Positions 24,601 through 36,600 of a stretch of 64,000 bases of DNA are shown piece by piece. The notes beneath the pieces are model-generated. The model was not told the origin of the DNA, did not search any database, and saw nothing but the letters and a program-made list of their open reading frames with translations. Source of the DNA: Tanypteryx hageni (lineage: Eukaryota > Arthropoda > Insecta > Odonata > Petaluridae); contig CM054118.1 of NCBI GenBank assembly GCA_028673005.1, positions 9,878,014 to 9,942,013 of the forward strand, in the 5' to 3' direction. Within the stretch, counting starts at the first letter, position 1; each line of letters opens with the position of its first letter. The translations under genes were made by a program, and so were the position numbers.

Positions 24601-27600
24601 CACTCCATGCAGCCACACAAGTAGCAACAACATCAGCAGGAGCCCCTGAATGCATGGTGGAATCTGGCGGCTTGAAGCTTCCCCATGGCTCTATAAATGC
24701 ATCGATAATAATAAAACAAAACCACTTCTAAACTTCACACTCCACAAGAAACTTGCACTATATTATGCAGTAACAGCAAATGAAGTAACTGAACACCAAT
24801 AAATTAATTATAATAAGGCTCTATGCACAAAGTAACACTAGAGGCAAAGCGGTCAATGACTCCATCCAAAAGGTATAGGCATAGGATTCTGTGAGGCGTG
24901 CAGGTTCACTAACCCCTACTCTCCCAGTAGATGCATGCACAGACTGATCTCCACTCTCCATCATCCCATCATATGACTAGTGTCGCTGCTGGCACATTTT
25001 TCAAATATTACAGTTATCTAATTTGGCATTTTGCTACTGATGCAACATATGAAATGAGCCAGTTTCTTTATTTTCAATTCGTGTTTTATTTTATTTATTC
25101 TTTTAAGGGAAGCGGTGCTTCCCTAACTTCCACTGGTCATATCGTCTAACTAAATGCACAGCAATTTCTCCATCTTCTCCATTATGCTGCTCCTTATGCA
25201 TGTTTAATTCTTAGCAGTTGCACCACCTCAGGACTGAACTGAAGCTTTTACACAGTCTACTTGATTTAATATTGTTTTTGGTGTGGATTGTGCTAACCCT
25301 AAGGAACGCACCACTTAACACTTTCTTTTGCCTGCCTCTATTCATCGTATTTTCTCAGTAAGTGAGATGGCTTTTCGTTTCTTCTTAGGAGCACTAGGAT
25401 CAGTACCACTCAATGGTTGTTTGGCTGACATTCGAGTTGCTGTTAAATTCACTTAAACCTTAAAATATGGATTTAAACTCCAAGTATAGCTTATGAGGAG
25501 TGTAAAAAACTTTCTAAAAGGCGTCTGAGAAAGGACAAAAGCAATGCTTACTGCACGACTGACGATTTAGAACTAAAAGCGAATGATATTTTTCTTTGAT
25601 ATCAGGGACTTCTTTGTAGGAAGAAATACGTAATATAATCCTAAGACACTTGAGACCCTTAAAACTGTTTACACCGAATAGAGCATTTTGAGACACCTGT
25701 GCATACATGCGGTGATATATAATGTGTTTCACCAATTCTGTGCAACGGGAGTTCTAATGGGGCATTTTCTCTTTTCCTGAAAAACTCTGTCTCTCACTAA
25801 AGAAAGCCTCGAAGCAACCTCCATAATTTCGCCACCCAAAACCATTAAAAATCACATTAAAAGGCCATTTTTCCTTTTTAGATTATTTTTAATATTGTTT
25901 AAAAAGTGTTGTTTTATCATTCTACATAAGATTCACAACTTTAAGCTGCAAGAAAATCACTCAAAGAGTTAAATAACAAAAACTCTTTGTTTTCACGTGT
26001 CTAAGTATTTTAAATGCATTTTGGGGTAGATTTCAGAGTAAAGTGCTGACTTCATAAAAAAGGAGCTTCATTGCCAGAGGCTTCGTTAATGGAGGTATGC
26101 CTGTACATTCTATTGTAATTTGGTAACCATTAAAACAAGTAGGTATATACATGGGTTTCCCGTTGTACAGAAGTGCTTTTTGTCAAATTCACTGTAGTAT
26201 ATTCGTATACCTACTTATGTATTTGTTTAGATATCAGAAAATTATTTTTCCTTATGTAGTGGTAACGCTGCTGTTTGATCCATTCTAAACATGTTCATTT
26301 TGTTTTGCCATTCTATAGTAGCCCTACAAATGAAATTTCTTTTAAATCCGTTCAGCCAATACTTTCCAAATTCATAGTTACAGAAAAATGCTAACCTTGA
26401 TATTGTGGTAGCCCTGTTTAGTTGACCCGGTTGAAATATGACATTTTGGTTATTTATTTATATGAAGATTAAATATACTATATTTGGTTAAAATTCATTG
26501 GGTCAGTTCTCTAGAAATACGTGTAAAAATATTATTTAACTTTTTACTGTGGTAGCCCTGCCCTTTAGCTTCACTTTTAACATCTTGATTTCTTAATGGT
26601 ATGTTGTACAAATCTTATATATAAAATTTAATTGAAATCCGTTCAGACAATTCTGTGTAAATATGCTAATATGGTTTTGTATATACTATGTGTATAAGTG
26701 TTAAATTTGGTTAAAATTGATGTGAACAATTGCAAAATAAAATTTTTCTGTAGTTATGCTTTTGGAAGAAAATGGTCAAATTGAATTCAACCAAATTTGG
26801 TACATGGAATTTTCACAGAAATTCATGGCCAAAATGCCATACTTCGACCCGATTAACTAAGCCGGGGTGCCACAATTGCAAAATAAATCTTTTCGGTAAT
26901 TATGTTTTTGGAAGGAATTGGCAGCCCCGAATTCAAACAAATTTGGTATATAGAATTTTCACATAAATTCATGACCAAAATGCTATACTTTGACCCGATT
27001 AACTAAGTAGGGGTGCCACAATTGCAAAGTTAAACTTTTCGGTAATTATGAATTTGGAAGGAATTGGCCAAACCGATTTCAACGAAATTTTGTATGAAGG
27101 AGTTGTTAATGTTAAAAAAAACAAAATAAGATTTTTTGGATAGATATACAAAGCAGGGCTGCCAAAATAAAAATAATAAAAATGTTCTTTTTATAAGTGT
27201 TTGTGTTGAACCATATTATAATATTTATTATGTACACACACATATATATATAAAGCCATAATAGCATATTTGGACCGGATCAACTATGCAGGGGTGCCAC
27301 AATTACAAATTAAACTCTTTCAGTAACTATGGATTTGGAAGGAATTGGCTCAATGGAGGTCAACTAAATTTTATATATATATGGTTTTTACAAAATACCA
27401 TAATGAAATCAAGATTTTTAAAGTGGAGCTTAAGAGCAGAGCTACCACAATTAATAAATAATAAAAATCATTTGCAACTTTTAAAAAAACTCCCGAGCGT
27501 AGCCGGGCGTTTCAGATAGTAATAAATATTTTAAGAAACGGCGAGAAAATTTTAGACTTTACAAAGAAGAGGAATAAACTCAAACCATAGCCTTCTGTTA

Positions 27601-30600
27601 TTGGATATAGCCACAAAGCTCCAACAATTAACAAAAGAAAAATGAGTGTTGCTAAGAAGTAACCAAGCGTCAATTGTTAACGATAGTCGTCGGTATGTGG
27701 CATGGTGATGGCAGCTATAAATATAAATTATCTCTTAAACAATGCATTATATGGAAAAATGTTTCAAACAAAGGTTGTAGAAAATCAAATTTCCTACAAC
27801 CTTTATTCCAATACGTTTTTACATTTATCAAATATTAAAGCAAATATTTAAAAATAACGGATAAGTGACAATTGTTAACACCCACTTCCGGTTGACTGAT
27901 TTTAACCATACACTAATCAGTTCTTCTGATTTTTATAAAAAAGCTCAGTATAAAATTTCGCGTAGACCTGATTAATTGTTTTTGAGTTAAAGCACTCACT
28001 AAAAAGCTATTACATACACATCATCAAGAAAATGGTCAAAACATGTTCAGGGGACCTCAAAACATGTATTTCCGTTGATATTTCGAAGTTGATTTTTTCA
28101 TAAATAGAATACTTTCCTCTGTACTATGTATATGGAGAAAGTAATAATAAAAAGGAAATAATCACATTCAAGCAGGTTTCAGGGAAATTACTCCATGCCA
28201 GGGAACGAACACTAATGCAATCTACCACAATCTGGGTTTAGGGGAAACTACTCCATACCACCCTTTTTTCACACACAAAACACAAGCAATCAACCTCACA
28301 TGTACTTCATTTTTAAAAAATGCCTAAATATTCATTTTGGAATCAATGATTCCATCTTCAGTAGGCCAATCATAAAGACCTTTTATGATAGTGTATGACA
28401 GCATTTCCCAACCAGTGTTTCGTGTACCCCAGTTGGTTTGCAAAAAAATTTGGTTATTTATTTATTTATCTTGAAAAAGGAGAATCTGTGAATAAATTGG
28501 CAGACGAATATGGTATTGGCATACAAACCATTATTGATATAAAGAAAAACAAAACTAAGTTGTTGGAGTTTGCTGCAGTTTCTGACAGTGGTGCTGATCC
28601 CTCAAAACATAAGAGTATGAAAAAATCAACCTACGATCAATGTAAAGTCATAAAATATTGATTTATAGCACAGGAAAAACGTAATGGAACCCCTAGAGCT
28701 GATGTGTTTCGACAATATTGGTGCCAATCCTTTAATTTTTCCAAAATAATGTCTTTCTGTTTTAGTATTGTGTTCACAGTTGATTTAGAAAAGTTCATAG
28801 ACTTTCCAATTTCAGTTATCGAAATGCCACTCATTTTCTAATCATAATTAGTTTATCCTCTAAAGCAGGGGTCTTAGTGTGCTTCTGGAGCATATCAGAG
28901 CTGGTAGCTGAAATGTAGCATGCAAGCCTTTTTATTTTCTCCATACATAGTATAGGGGAAAATATTGTTTTCATGAAAAAAATCGACCTCGAGATTTCGA
29001 CGGAAATACACGTTTTGAGGTCCCCTGAACACGTTTTGACCATTTTATCGGTAGCATTTTTGTGGGTGCTCTAACTCAGATCAATGTGAAATTTTGTATT
29101 TAACATTTTTATAAATGTCACAAAAACTGATTAGTTTTTGGTAAAAATCAGTCAACCGGAAGTGGGTGTTTACTCTTGTCACATCCGTTATTTTGAAATA
29201 TTTGCTTTAATATTTGATAAATATGAAAATGTACTGGAATAAAAGTTGTAGGAAATTTAATTTTCTACAACCTTTGTTTGAAACATTTTCCCATATAATG
29301 CATTTCTTAGGAGTTATCTTATATTTTTACCTGCCACCAACATGCCACCTACCGATGTCTATTGGTAACAACTGACACTTAGTTGCATCTTAGTAACACT
29401 CCTTTTTATTTTCTTAATTGTTGGATCTTTGTGGCTATATCCAATATCAGAAGGCTATGGTTTGAGTTTATTTCTGTTGGTAAAGTCTAAAATGTTCTCG
29501 CATTTTCTTAAAATATTTATTATTATGTAAACTATTTGAAATTTTTAGAAATATTACAGATATGGAGAAAGTCATGTGGTGGCCACATCAGATTTTTTTG
29601 TTATCATATTACAAATACTTAGAATCGATGTATAATATTGGGACTTCATCCAAAGGGTGCGTAAAAGGACGAAATTTTACTCTCCCACCATTAATGTTTG
29701 AATACGAGTCAAATCAGTCCACAAATTAGTCTTAACGTGAAAATTTGACGCATTTTTATGTGAAAATGAAATTTCATTCATTTAGGCATTCTTTGGTTCC
29801 CAAGGTCCCAAGTTTATATGATGATTATAAGTAATTTTGAAATGGTAACAAAAAGGCTTGCATGCTACTCCGTGGTGGAAAAACTCTGTTATTCATAAGA
29901 TATTATGAAACGTCAATCTCAACCAAAGATGTGATATTTTTGTTATTCTTCCCAAATTTTATGTGAAGATTAAATGGAATTACAATCCTATAGTTAAGTG
30001 TCAGTTGAACATACGTCTGTTGGCAGTTAAAATGAGCAATGTAATGGTCTTTGTCTTCCCACTAATGCTCTTGATTCTATGAAGTAGGGTATGGAGATAG
30101 GAAAGACATAAAATGCAATGCATTCATTCTTCAGAAAACAAATTAGGAAAGTGTATAGTACAGGGCTCTCATGTCGATGCGAAGGCCACATTAAGGCACC
30201 GTATCAAGTCTGCAGGTTGCATACTTTCGCAGTCTTCACACCGTTTTATATTCTTTCACTCACCCCTTCCACAAGAAAGAAATCATCCCAACCGTATAAT
30301 GTGGCCTTAAAGCCATTCATTCCAAAAATAGTAATATAGTCGTCGTCGAAGGTTAGGTTCTTTGGACATGCAAGAAACACGCAATGAGAAGAGCATACTT
30401 AGCACCTGACCTGTGCAGAATTTTATAAATCTGAATGAGAAATAAACTACTACTATTTTTAAAGTGCTAATTTAACATCTTAAATTTTTTAGATTTAGGT
30501 GAAATATTTTATAAGAAATACTGAATTTTGGCCATTTACTGTATTTACCCGAAAGGAAGACGACCTTGAATTTAAGACCCCTAAAAAGATTAGGTTTAGT

Positions 30601-33600
30601 TACAAAAAGATTTTACATATATGTATAACAAGCTAACATTAAGAGGATGAAAAAAAGTAAATTTACTACTTACATCTCCCTCTCCTGTTTCCTTCCCTTA
30701 TTCTTGCTGTCCTGTTCATTCATCACAACTTATTCAAATTCAAACAAGTCGTCTTCCATACCGTCCATGGAATTTGATATGCAGCATTTCTTGAACCTTC
30801 TTGAGATACTATTGGGATCTATTTTTTCCGTGCTGCAATGATCCAATTACAGAGAAGTGGTATACTGGGCTTCTTAATTTTCTCTTTAGGAGTTAATGCA
30901 TGGTCCCCTGCCAAAAGCCATTCTGAATAAAATGACTATGTAATCCTTAAAGGGCTTCATCACTACAACATCTAGCACCTGAATTTGTGATGTCATACCT
31001 CCTGGTATAACTACAAGATCAGTATTCATACCATGAAGGGTATTTTGAACTTCCTCTGTAAGGTGATTTAATGAAGGACTGACTAAGCATAGTGTGGAAT
31101 AGACGACCTGGGGCATTACAGTAATGCGCAGTTTTTCATTCCCAGAAGTTTTTATGATGACATTTTTTGCATATTTTTGTTGACTGTGTAATTGGATGGC
31201 ATGCGAAGTAAATGGGTGTCTCATCTGCATTACCCATTTGGGTCAGAAGGTAATTGTGACTTTTCCACAACCAAATTACATGCCTCTGGAAAGTTATTAG
31301 TTTTTTCATGAAGTCGGAAGGTAGACATTTGCAAAGTGAAGCTTGTCGCAGGCTAAAACCATTACGACGCATCATACGCACACACCATCCATTACTAGCC
31401 TTAAATTCTTGGTGTGGAGTGTTTTGCAATCGTGCTAATTCTTGGGCTTTCAATTTAATGATATCCTACATCAGCGGTTTATCGTCCATTCTTTGAATAT
31501 GCACAAAGTTTGCTATTTCTTCTTCTAATGCATGAAATCGGCCTCGTTTTGGTACGCTAAATGATCTCCGTGTTGAGTTAGCACCTCCAAGTTTCTCTTT
31601 TTCATGCTTCCACCTTCTCACATTTGCTTCAGTCACATTGTATTTCCTCCCTGCCACACAATTATTTGTTTCTTCAGCATAGCGCACCACCATTAACTTA
31701 AAAATTCTGTCGTAACTTCTTCTAATTCCTCTCAATACATTCCCCCTTACCGCAGTTCCTTTTTTCTCTACACGATCTGCCGTATTATAAGTCGCGAGAG
31801 CCTCGGAGGTCCGGATGAGAGTTTATATTGGAACTTACTCAAGAGATCATGTGATTTTTTAAATGAAAAAAAATATAAACAGTTTTTAGTATTAATTCTT
31901 CGCTAGACAAGGTTTTATGGCTGCAATTTAGTTAAAGTTTATGAAATTGTCTGGATTAAATATCACGGATTGCATCCAAATCAAAGCGTCGTTTGCTGTA
32001 AAAAATGCGCTTGTGGCCTGCAGGCTGTAGGTTGCATGCCCCTGAGAGTGCATAGTTTGCAGCTTCTGATTGTGTGAAATTTGACTCTGCATCGGTGTAC
32101 ACTTTAGCAAAGTTGGCATCCTGTACGTACGTTGTACAGGGATCTAGGTAACATTGTTATGAGTACGTTATAGTGAAAGTATATTGAACGAGCATACGTA
32201 AAGCAGGGTATACCTGTATACAAATTCAATTCGTCTTTCTTGATCACAGAATTTTTACTTTCTCCATATGTAGTATAGGGGAAAGTATTATTTTCATGAA
32301 AAAAATCAATTTCAAGATTTCAATGGAAATACACGTTTTGAGATCCTCTCAACATTTTTTGACAATTTACTCAATGATAAAGTATAATCCAAGGGGTTCG
32401 TATCAAGAAATATGTTAGCTCAAGGGGTTCATGAAGTGAAAATGGTTGGAAACTGCTGGTGTATGATATTTGATTCACGGAAGTATTCAGTATTTGAATC
32501 TGAAATTATCGACATCTGTATATGCATTCTATTAACATTTTGTGCAAAATTTATCTCTGTGGGAATGGTGTGTAGTTTAATTACTCTGTCTGCAGTCTGT
32601 TACAGATGGTAGCAACATTTTGTGCTCCAAAAATTAAATTAACAAAATATTCAGCGTGCATGATTACTCCAAAAGTTAAATTTTGGTTCACTAACTGTAA
32701 TGTTTACTGCTATAGTCACTCTGAAAAGTGAGAGTTTCTAATGCCCGATTGTAATTTGTCTCATTCAAGGTCAATAAAATATCCAGGGAAGGCAGTGAAA
32801 AAATCTCTTCTTTAGAGGACCTTTTGTCAGATAGACAGTTGGAAGTAGACAGGCTTTCTGCTGAAAAGAATGAACTGGATTCACTTCTGAAGGCAGAACA
32901 TGAAAAATATGTCAATGCAGATGATCAATTGAAAGTAGCTCATCTACTTGAAGCAGTGAATAAATTAGATAATTTATCTAAAGAATTAGAAGAAATAATT
33001 GCTCAATCTCTAAAGGAGACTGAAAAAATTAACCTGCAGTTAGAACAAGAAAGGCTAAAAGCTTCAACCTTTGAATTTTCTCTGGAAGAAAAAAATCAGC
33101 AATTGGAGAAGTTGATTCAGAAACAAAAGGAACTTGAGTTATTAATGGATGCAAATGATGCAAAGGCAAAAAATGACATCAAAACTTTGCTAAATAGGAT
33201 AGATATAATTAATTCTGAAAAACTTGAAGTTGAAGAACGAGAATATAAAGTGAAATGTGATATGAAAAAATGTAAGGAAGAGTTAATGAAATGCAAGAAA
33301 AAGATATCATCTCTTACTTCCATCAATGAAGAGTTTGACTCACTCATAAGTTTGGAGAAGAAGTCCTCTCAAGAAATGAAATGTCAACTTCAGGTAACTC
33401 TTGACAAGGTTGATTCTCTCTCTAAAGAACTTGCAGATTCATCAGACAAATCCAGCAGGAAGGAGAAGGAATTGTTGTTGAGGTTAAATGATGGAAATGA
33501 GAAAGTAGTAAAATTGGGAGATGAGCTTCATTCGAAGATTGTGGCATTAGAGAATCTAAATGTCATGCTAGAAGAGCATAAATTGCAGCTAAATGAAGAA

Positions 33601-36600
33601 AGGACCAATTCCAAAATGATAGAAAGAGATCTGAAAGAAGCAATTCTGAAAAATGTCTCATTAATTGAAGAAAGATTGTCTGTAAAGCTTTCAGACTGGG
33701 CTGAAGACATTTTAGCTCTGAGGGGGCAGCTAGAATATTGTTTGATTTATTTGTCTAATGTACAACCTGGAAAAAATGAAGCGATTTGTCTTGACACAGA
33801 AGATAAAATTTCACATGATAGTGATTACCAGTTTTCATCATTGCTAAAAATTATTGAAACTGTTTCTGGGAAAATGAATGACTTATCTGAAAAGCTGGAA
33901 CATAAGGGCATTGAATCTTCATTAATACTTAAAAATAAGAATTTTATCTCTTACTTGAGTGAAAATCCTAATCATAAGAACAAAAATGTTGAAGATCATA
34001 ATTTTAAAACAGAGGAATTTGATGTGAGGGTTAATGAAGTAAGAAGCATAACTGAAGAAAAACATGAAGAAGAATTACATGTAAACAAAAATGCCTTGTA
34101 CAAGTCATTCAGTGGAACAGCAGAAGAACAGAAATTAGGAGAGACTTTGGAGGTAGACTTTAAGAAAACTTCAAGATACAACATTGTTTATGGAGATAAG
34201 AAAGCTGATTTAATTTGTAAATGTTCTGATCAAGAAAATGTGAATGGAAATGTATCGTTGAAATGCAGAGAAATGATATCTAGCTTAGAAATTGAGTTAG
34301 AAAAAAGTAAAGCAGAGTTGAACAGCATTACAACTGTAAAATATAAGTATGAGTCAACAGTAGAGGAAGAGAGAAAGAAGTTACAAAATTCTGATAAGGA
34401 ACTTAAAAATGCTTTAAATGAGATTGAAACATTGACAAAAAGCCTTACAGAAATGATATGTAATGATGCTAATAAAGCAGCAAGATTGAAGGAGGAGATG
34501 GAAAGATACAAACAGCTCGAGGAAGAACTTGAGGCCAGTGAAGTTGTGGTGGCCAACTTGGCTGTTAGTGAGGAGGAAGTTACCTTGCAATTAAAAGAAA
34601 TGATAGAACATAGGAAAAGTTTAGAGGAAGGATTAAAGGAAGCTCAAGAAAAAACGTCAATTTTATTAGAAGAAAACCAAAGGATTAAACATGAAATGGC
34701 TGCTAGAGAAAAAGAAAGGATAGCCATCGCATACCAGCATGGAGAAAAACTTTCAAGGTTTGAGGCGGCCATATATGAATATAAATCTCAGCTTTACAAG
34801 ATTAGTTGTGATAAAACTGAATTGGAGACCAGTAAAGAGATAGAGTCAACATCAGAATTGATGGAGTTCAGGGAAATGATCTCAGAATTAGAGAAAATAA
34901 TAGAAGGAAATGCTTCTGACATTTCTAGACTTGGTATTGAGAAGGGAGAGCTTGTGTCATTGCTGGAATTGGAAAAAGAGAATTGTCAACAGTTATCTTC
35001 CCAGTTGAGTATTGCATTAGAAAATCAAGAGATCTCATCCAAGAAAATCTATGTTTATGAGCAAAAATTAGTAGAACTAGAGGAGTTAGCAGCTAAGAAT
35101 TCATCTGAAATATCCAGTTTAGCTATTGAAAGGGGAGAGCTTGAATCCATGCTGATATCAGAAAAGGAAAGTTGTCAAAAGATACTCGCCGAGTTGAGAG
35201 ATGCTTTACTTAAACTTGGCAGTTTCTCAGATAAGATCTCAGTTTATGAGCAGAAAATAGCTGAATTGGAGGAGGTACTGCTTAAGAATGCTTCAGACAT
35301 TTCCAGGCTTGGCAAAGAAAAGGGAGAGCTTGAATCATTCCTATGTTCAGAAAAGGAGAATTCTCAAAATTTGTCCTCTCGTCTGACTGAAGCCTTAGAA
35401 ATGTTAGATAATGTCACAAAGCAATTAGAGGAGACTTCTACCAGAGAAAAGGATTCAGATGAAGTCTCATTTTTGATAGATGTGGGAATCCAAAACATGA
35501 GAAAATTGGAGAAACAAAATGAAAACAAGGATGAGGAGTTGCTAAATTCATTGAAAAAAGCAGAAGAATTGAAGATAACCCTGAACAACAAAAACTGCAA
35601 AATAGAAGAGTTGGAGATGAAATTGCTAAAACTTGAAGCTGATTTTCAAAATGCCAATTCCAGTGAATTTCATGATGTCATGGACGCATCTGAAAGTATA
35701 TCAGAATACAAGAAGAAAATATCAAAATTGGAGGAAATAGTAACTTGGAATGAAAGTGTTTTTTCCAGAATCAAAGCAGAAAAGGGGGAACTTGAATTGC
35801 TGCTGGTTTCAGAAAAAAAGAATCAACAAAAAATATCCTTGCAGCTAAATGAGGCTTTAGTTCATCTAGACAATGTCACACAAAAACTGATTGAGTTCTC
35901 TGCCAGGGATAGATATCCAGAAGAATTGCCCTCACTCCTTGACATAGAAATCGAAAAGGTGAGAAGATTGGAGGAAGAGTTAGAATCCAAGAAATGGGAA
36001 TTGGAAAAAATAACCAACGAGATGGAAGGATCAAATACAGAAACTATGAATAAAATTTCAGGGTACGAGGTTAAAGTTGCAGAATTGGAAGAGCTAGCAG
36101 CAAGGAATGAAAGTGATATTTCAAGGCTTGAGATCGAAAAGGAGGAACTTGAGTCACAGCTGATTTCAGAAAAGGAAAATTGCCAAAAACTATCATTCCA
36201 GTTAAATGAAGCTGTGGTTAATCTTGAAAAAGTCACGAAAGAATCGAGCCTGTCTTCTGCCAAGAACGAAGATGTGGAAAAATTGTCCTCTCTTCTAGAC
36301 ATGCAGGTCAAGGCAGTGAAACAGTTGGAGGAAGAATTAGTATCCAAGAATTGGGAATTGGAAAAAATAACCAACGAGATGGAAGGATCAAATACAGAAA
36401 CTATGAATAAAATTTCAGGGTACGAGGTTAAAGTTGCAGAATTGGAAGAGCTAGCAGCAAGGAATGAAAGTGATATTTCAAGGCTTGAGATCGAAAAGGA
36501 GGAACTTGAGTCACAGCTGATTTCAGAAAAGGAAAATTGCCAAAAACTATCATTCCAGTTAAATGAAGCTGTGGTTAATCTTGAAAAAGTCACGAAAGAA

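Larger units (their letters stand above)
21440..25431 (-). pseudogene. Tigger (TIGD1-like) transposase, broken
   Basis: Begins MSAKQPLSGTDPSAPKKKRK at 25431 with an NLS-like basic run and the start of a CENP-B-type helix-turn-helix (ISLTEKI). After many breaks come KYPLPLDMIQRYMPLSQ, FTASKGWLKKFKK, FSVDKTGLFWGKMP (where DETGLFW is canonical, so the Glu is lost), GFKAAKDRLTLLLSGNASGD, the LPVIWMTNKRAWMT region with LLILENAPVHP, and NSVWYKLWPDAIKDYAES near 23470. After the two insertions it resumes IGFDELDVDDAQKFIDSHGE and REMFQERKKKSTLDAFL. It is a DDE transposase with a CENP-B DNA-binding head, beyond repair in several places, for example KT for ET in the catalytic motif. Confidence 0.85.
21159..26103 (-). 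mobile_element. Tigger transposon with two nested insertions
   Basis: Termini CAAGCATACCTCC (from 21159) and, on the minus strand, CAGGCATACCTCCATTAACG (from 26103), each bordered by TA. They match the classical Tigger terminal repeat. Transposase pieces run on the minus strand from 25431 down to about 21440. A TA-flanked MITE (21787-22761) and a hairpin-ended element (22769-23456) interrupt its C-terminal coding part. Without them the element is about 3.3 kb, a normal size. Confidence 0.85.
8478..32769 (+). other. Intron 2 (24.3 kb), transposon-filled
   Basis: Donor GTATGT, acceptor GTCTCATTCAAG. All elements listed between these points would be intronic. The stretches 8500-9056, 9776-10290, 20842-21158, 24-ish kb Tigger interior, 29600-30535 and 31800-32250 show no gene; short TTCA and TA tracts (for example 8700-8745) are the only structure. 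Confidence 0.6.

Noticed and set aside
32824..32826. TTG 32824 as the start of the large coding region
   Set aside because: The frame is open upstream to 32770, where an AG acceptor stands in the phase that fits the donor at 8478. TTG starts are not expected in an animal gene.
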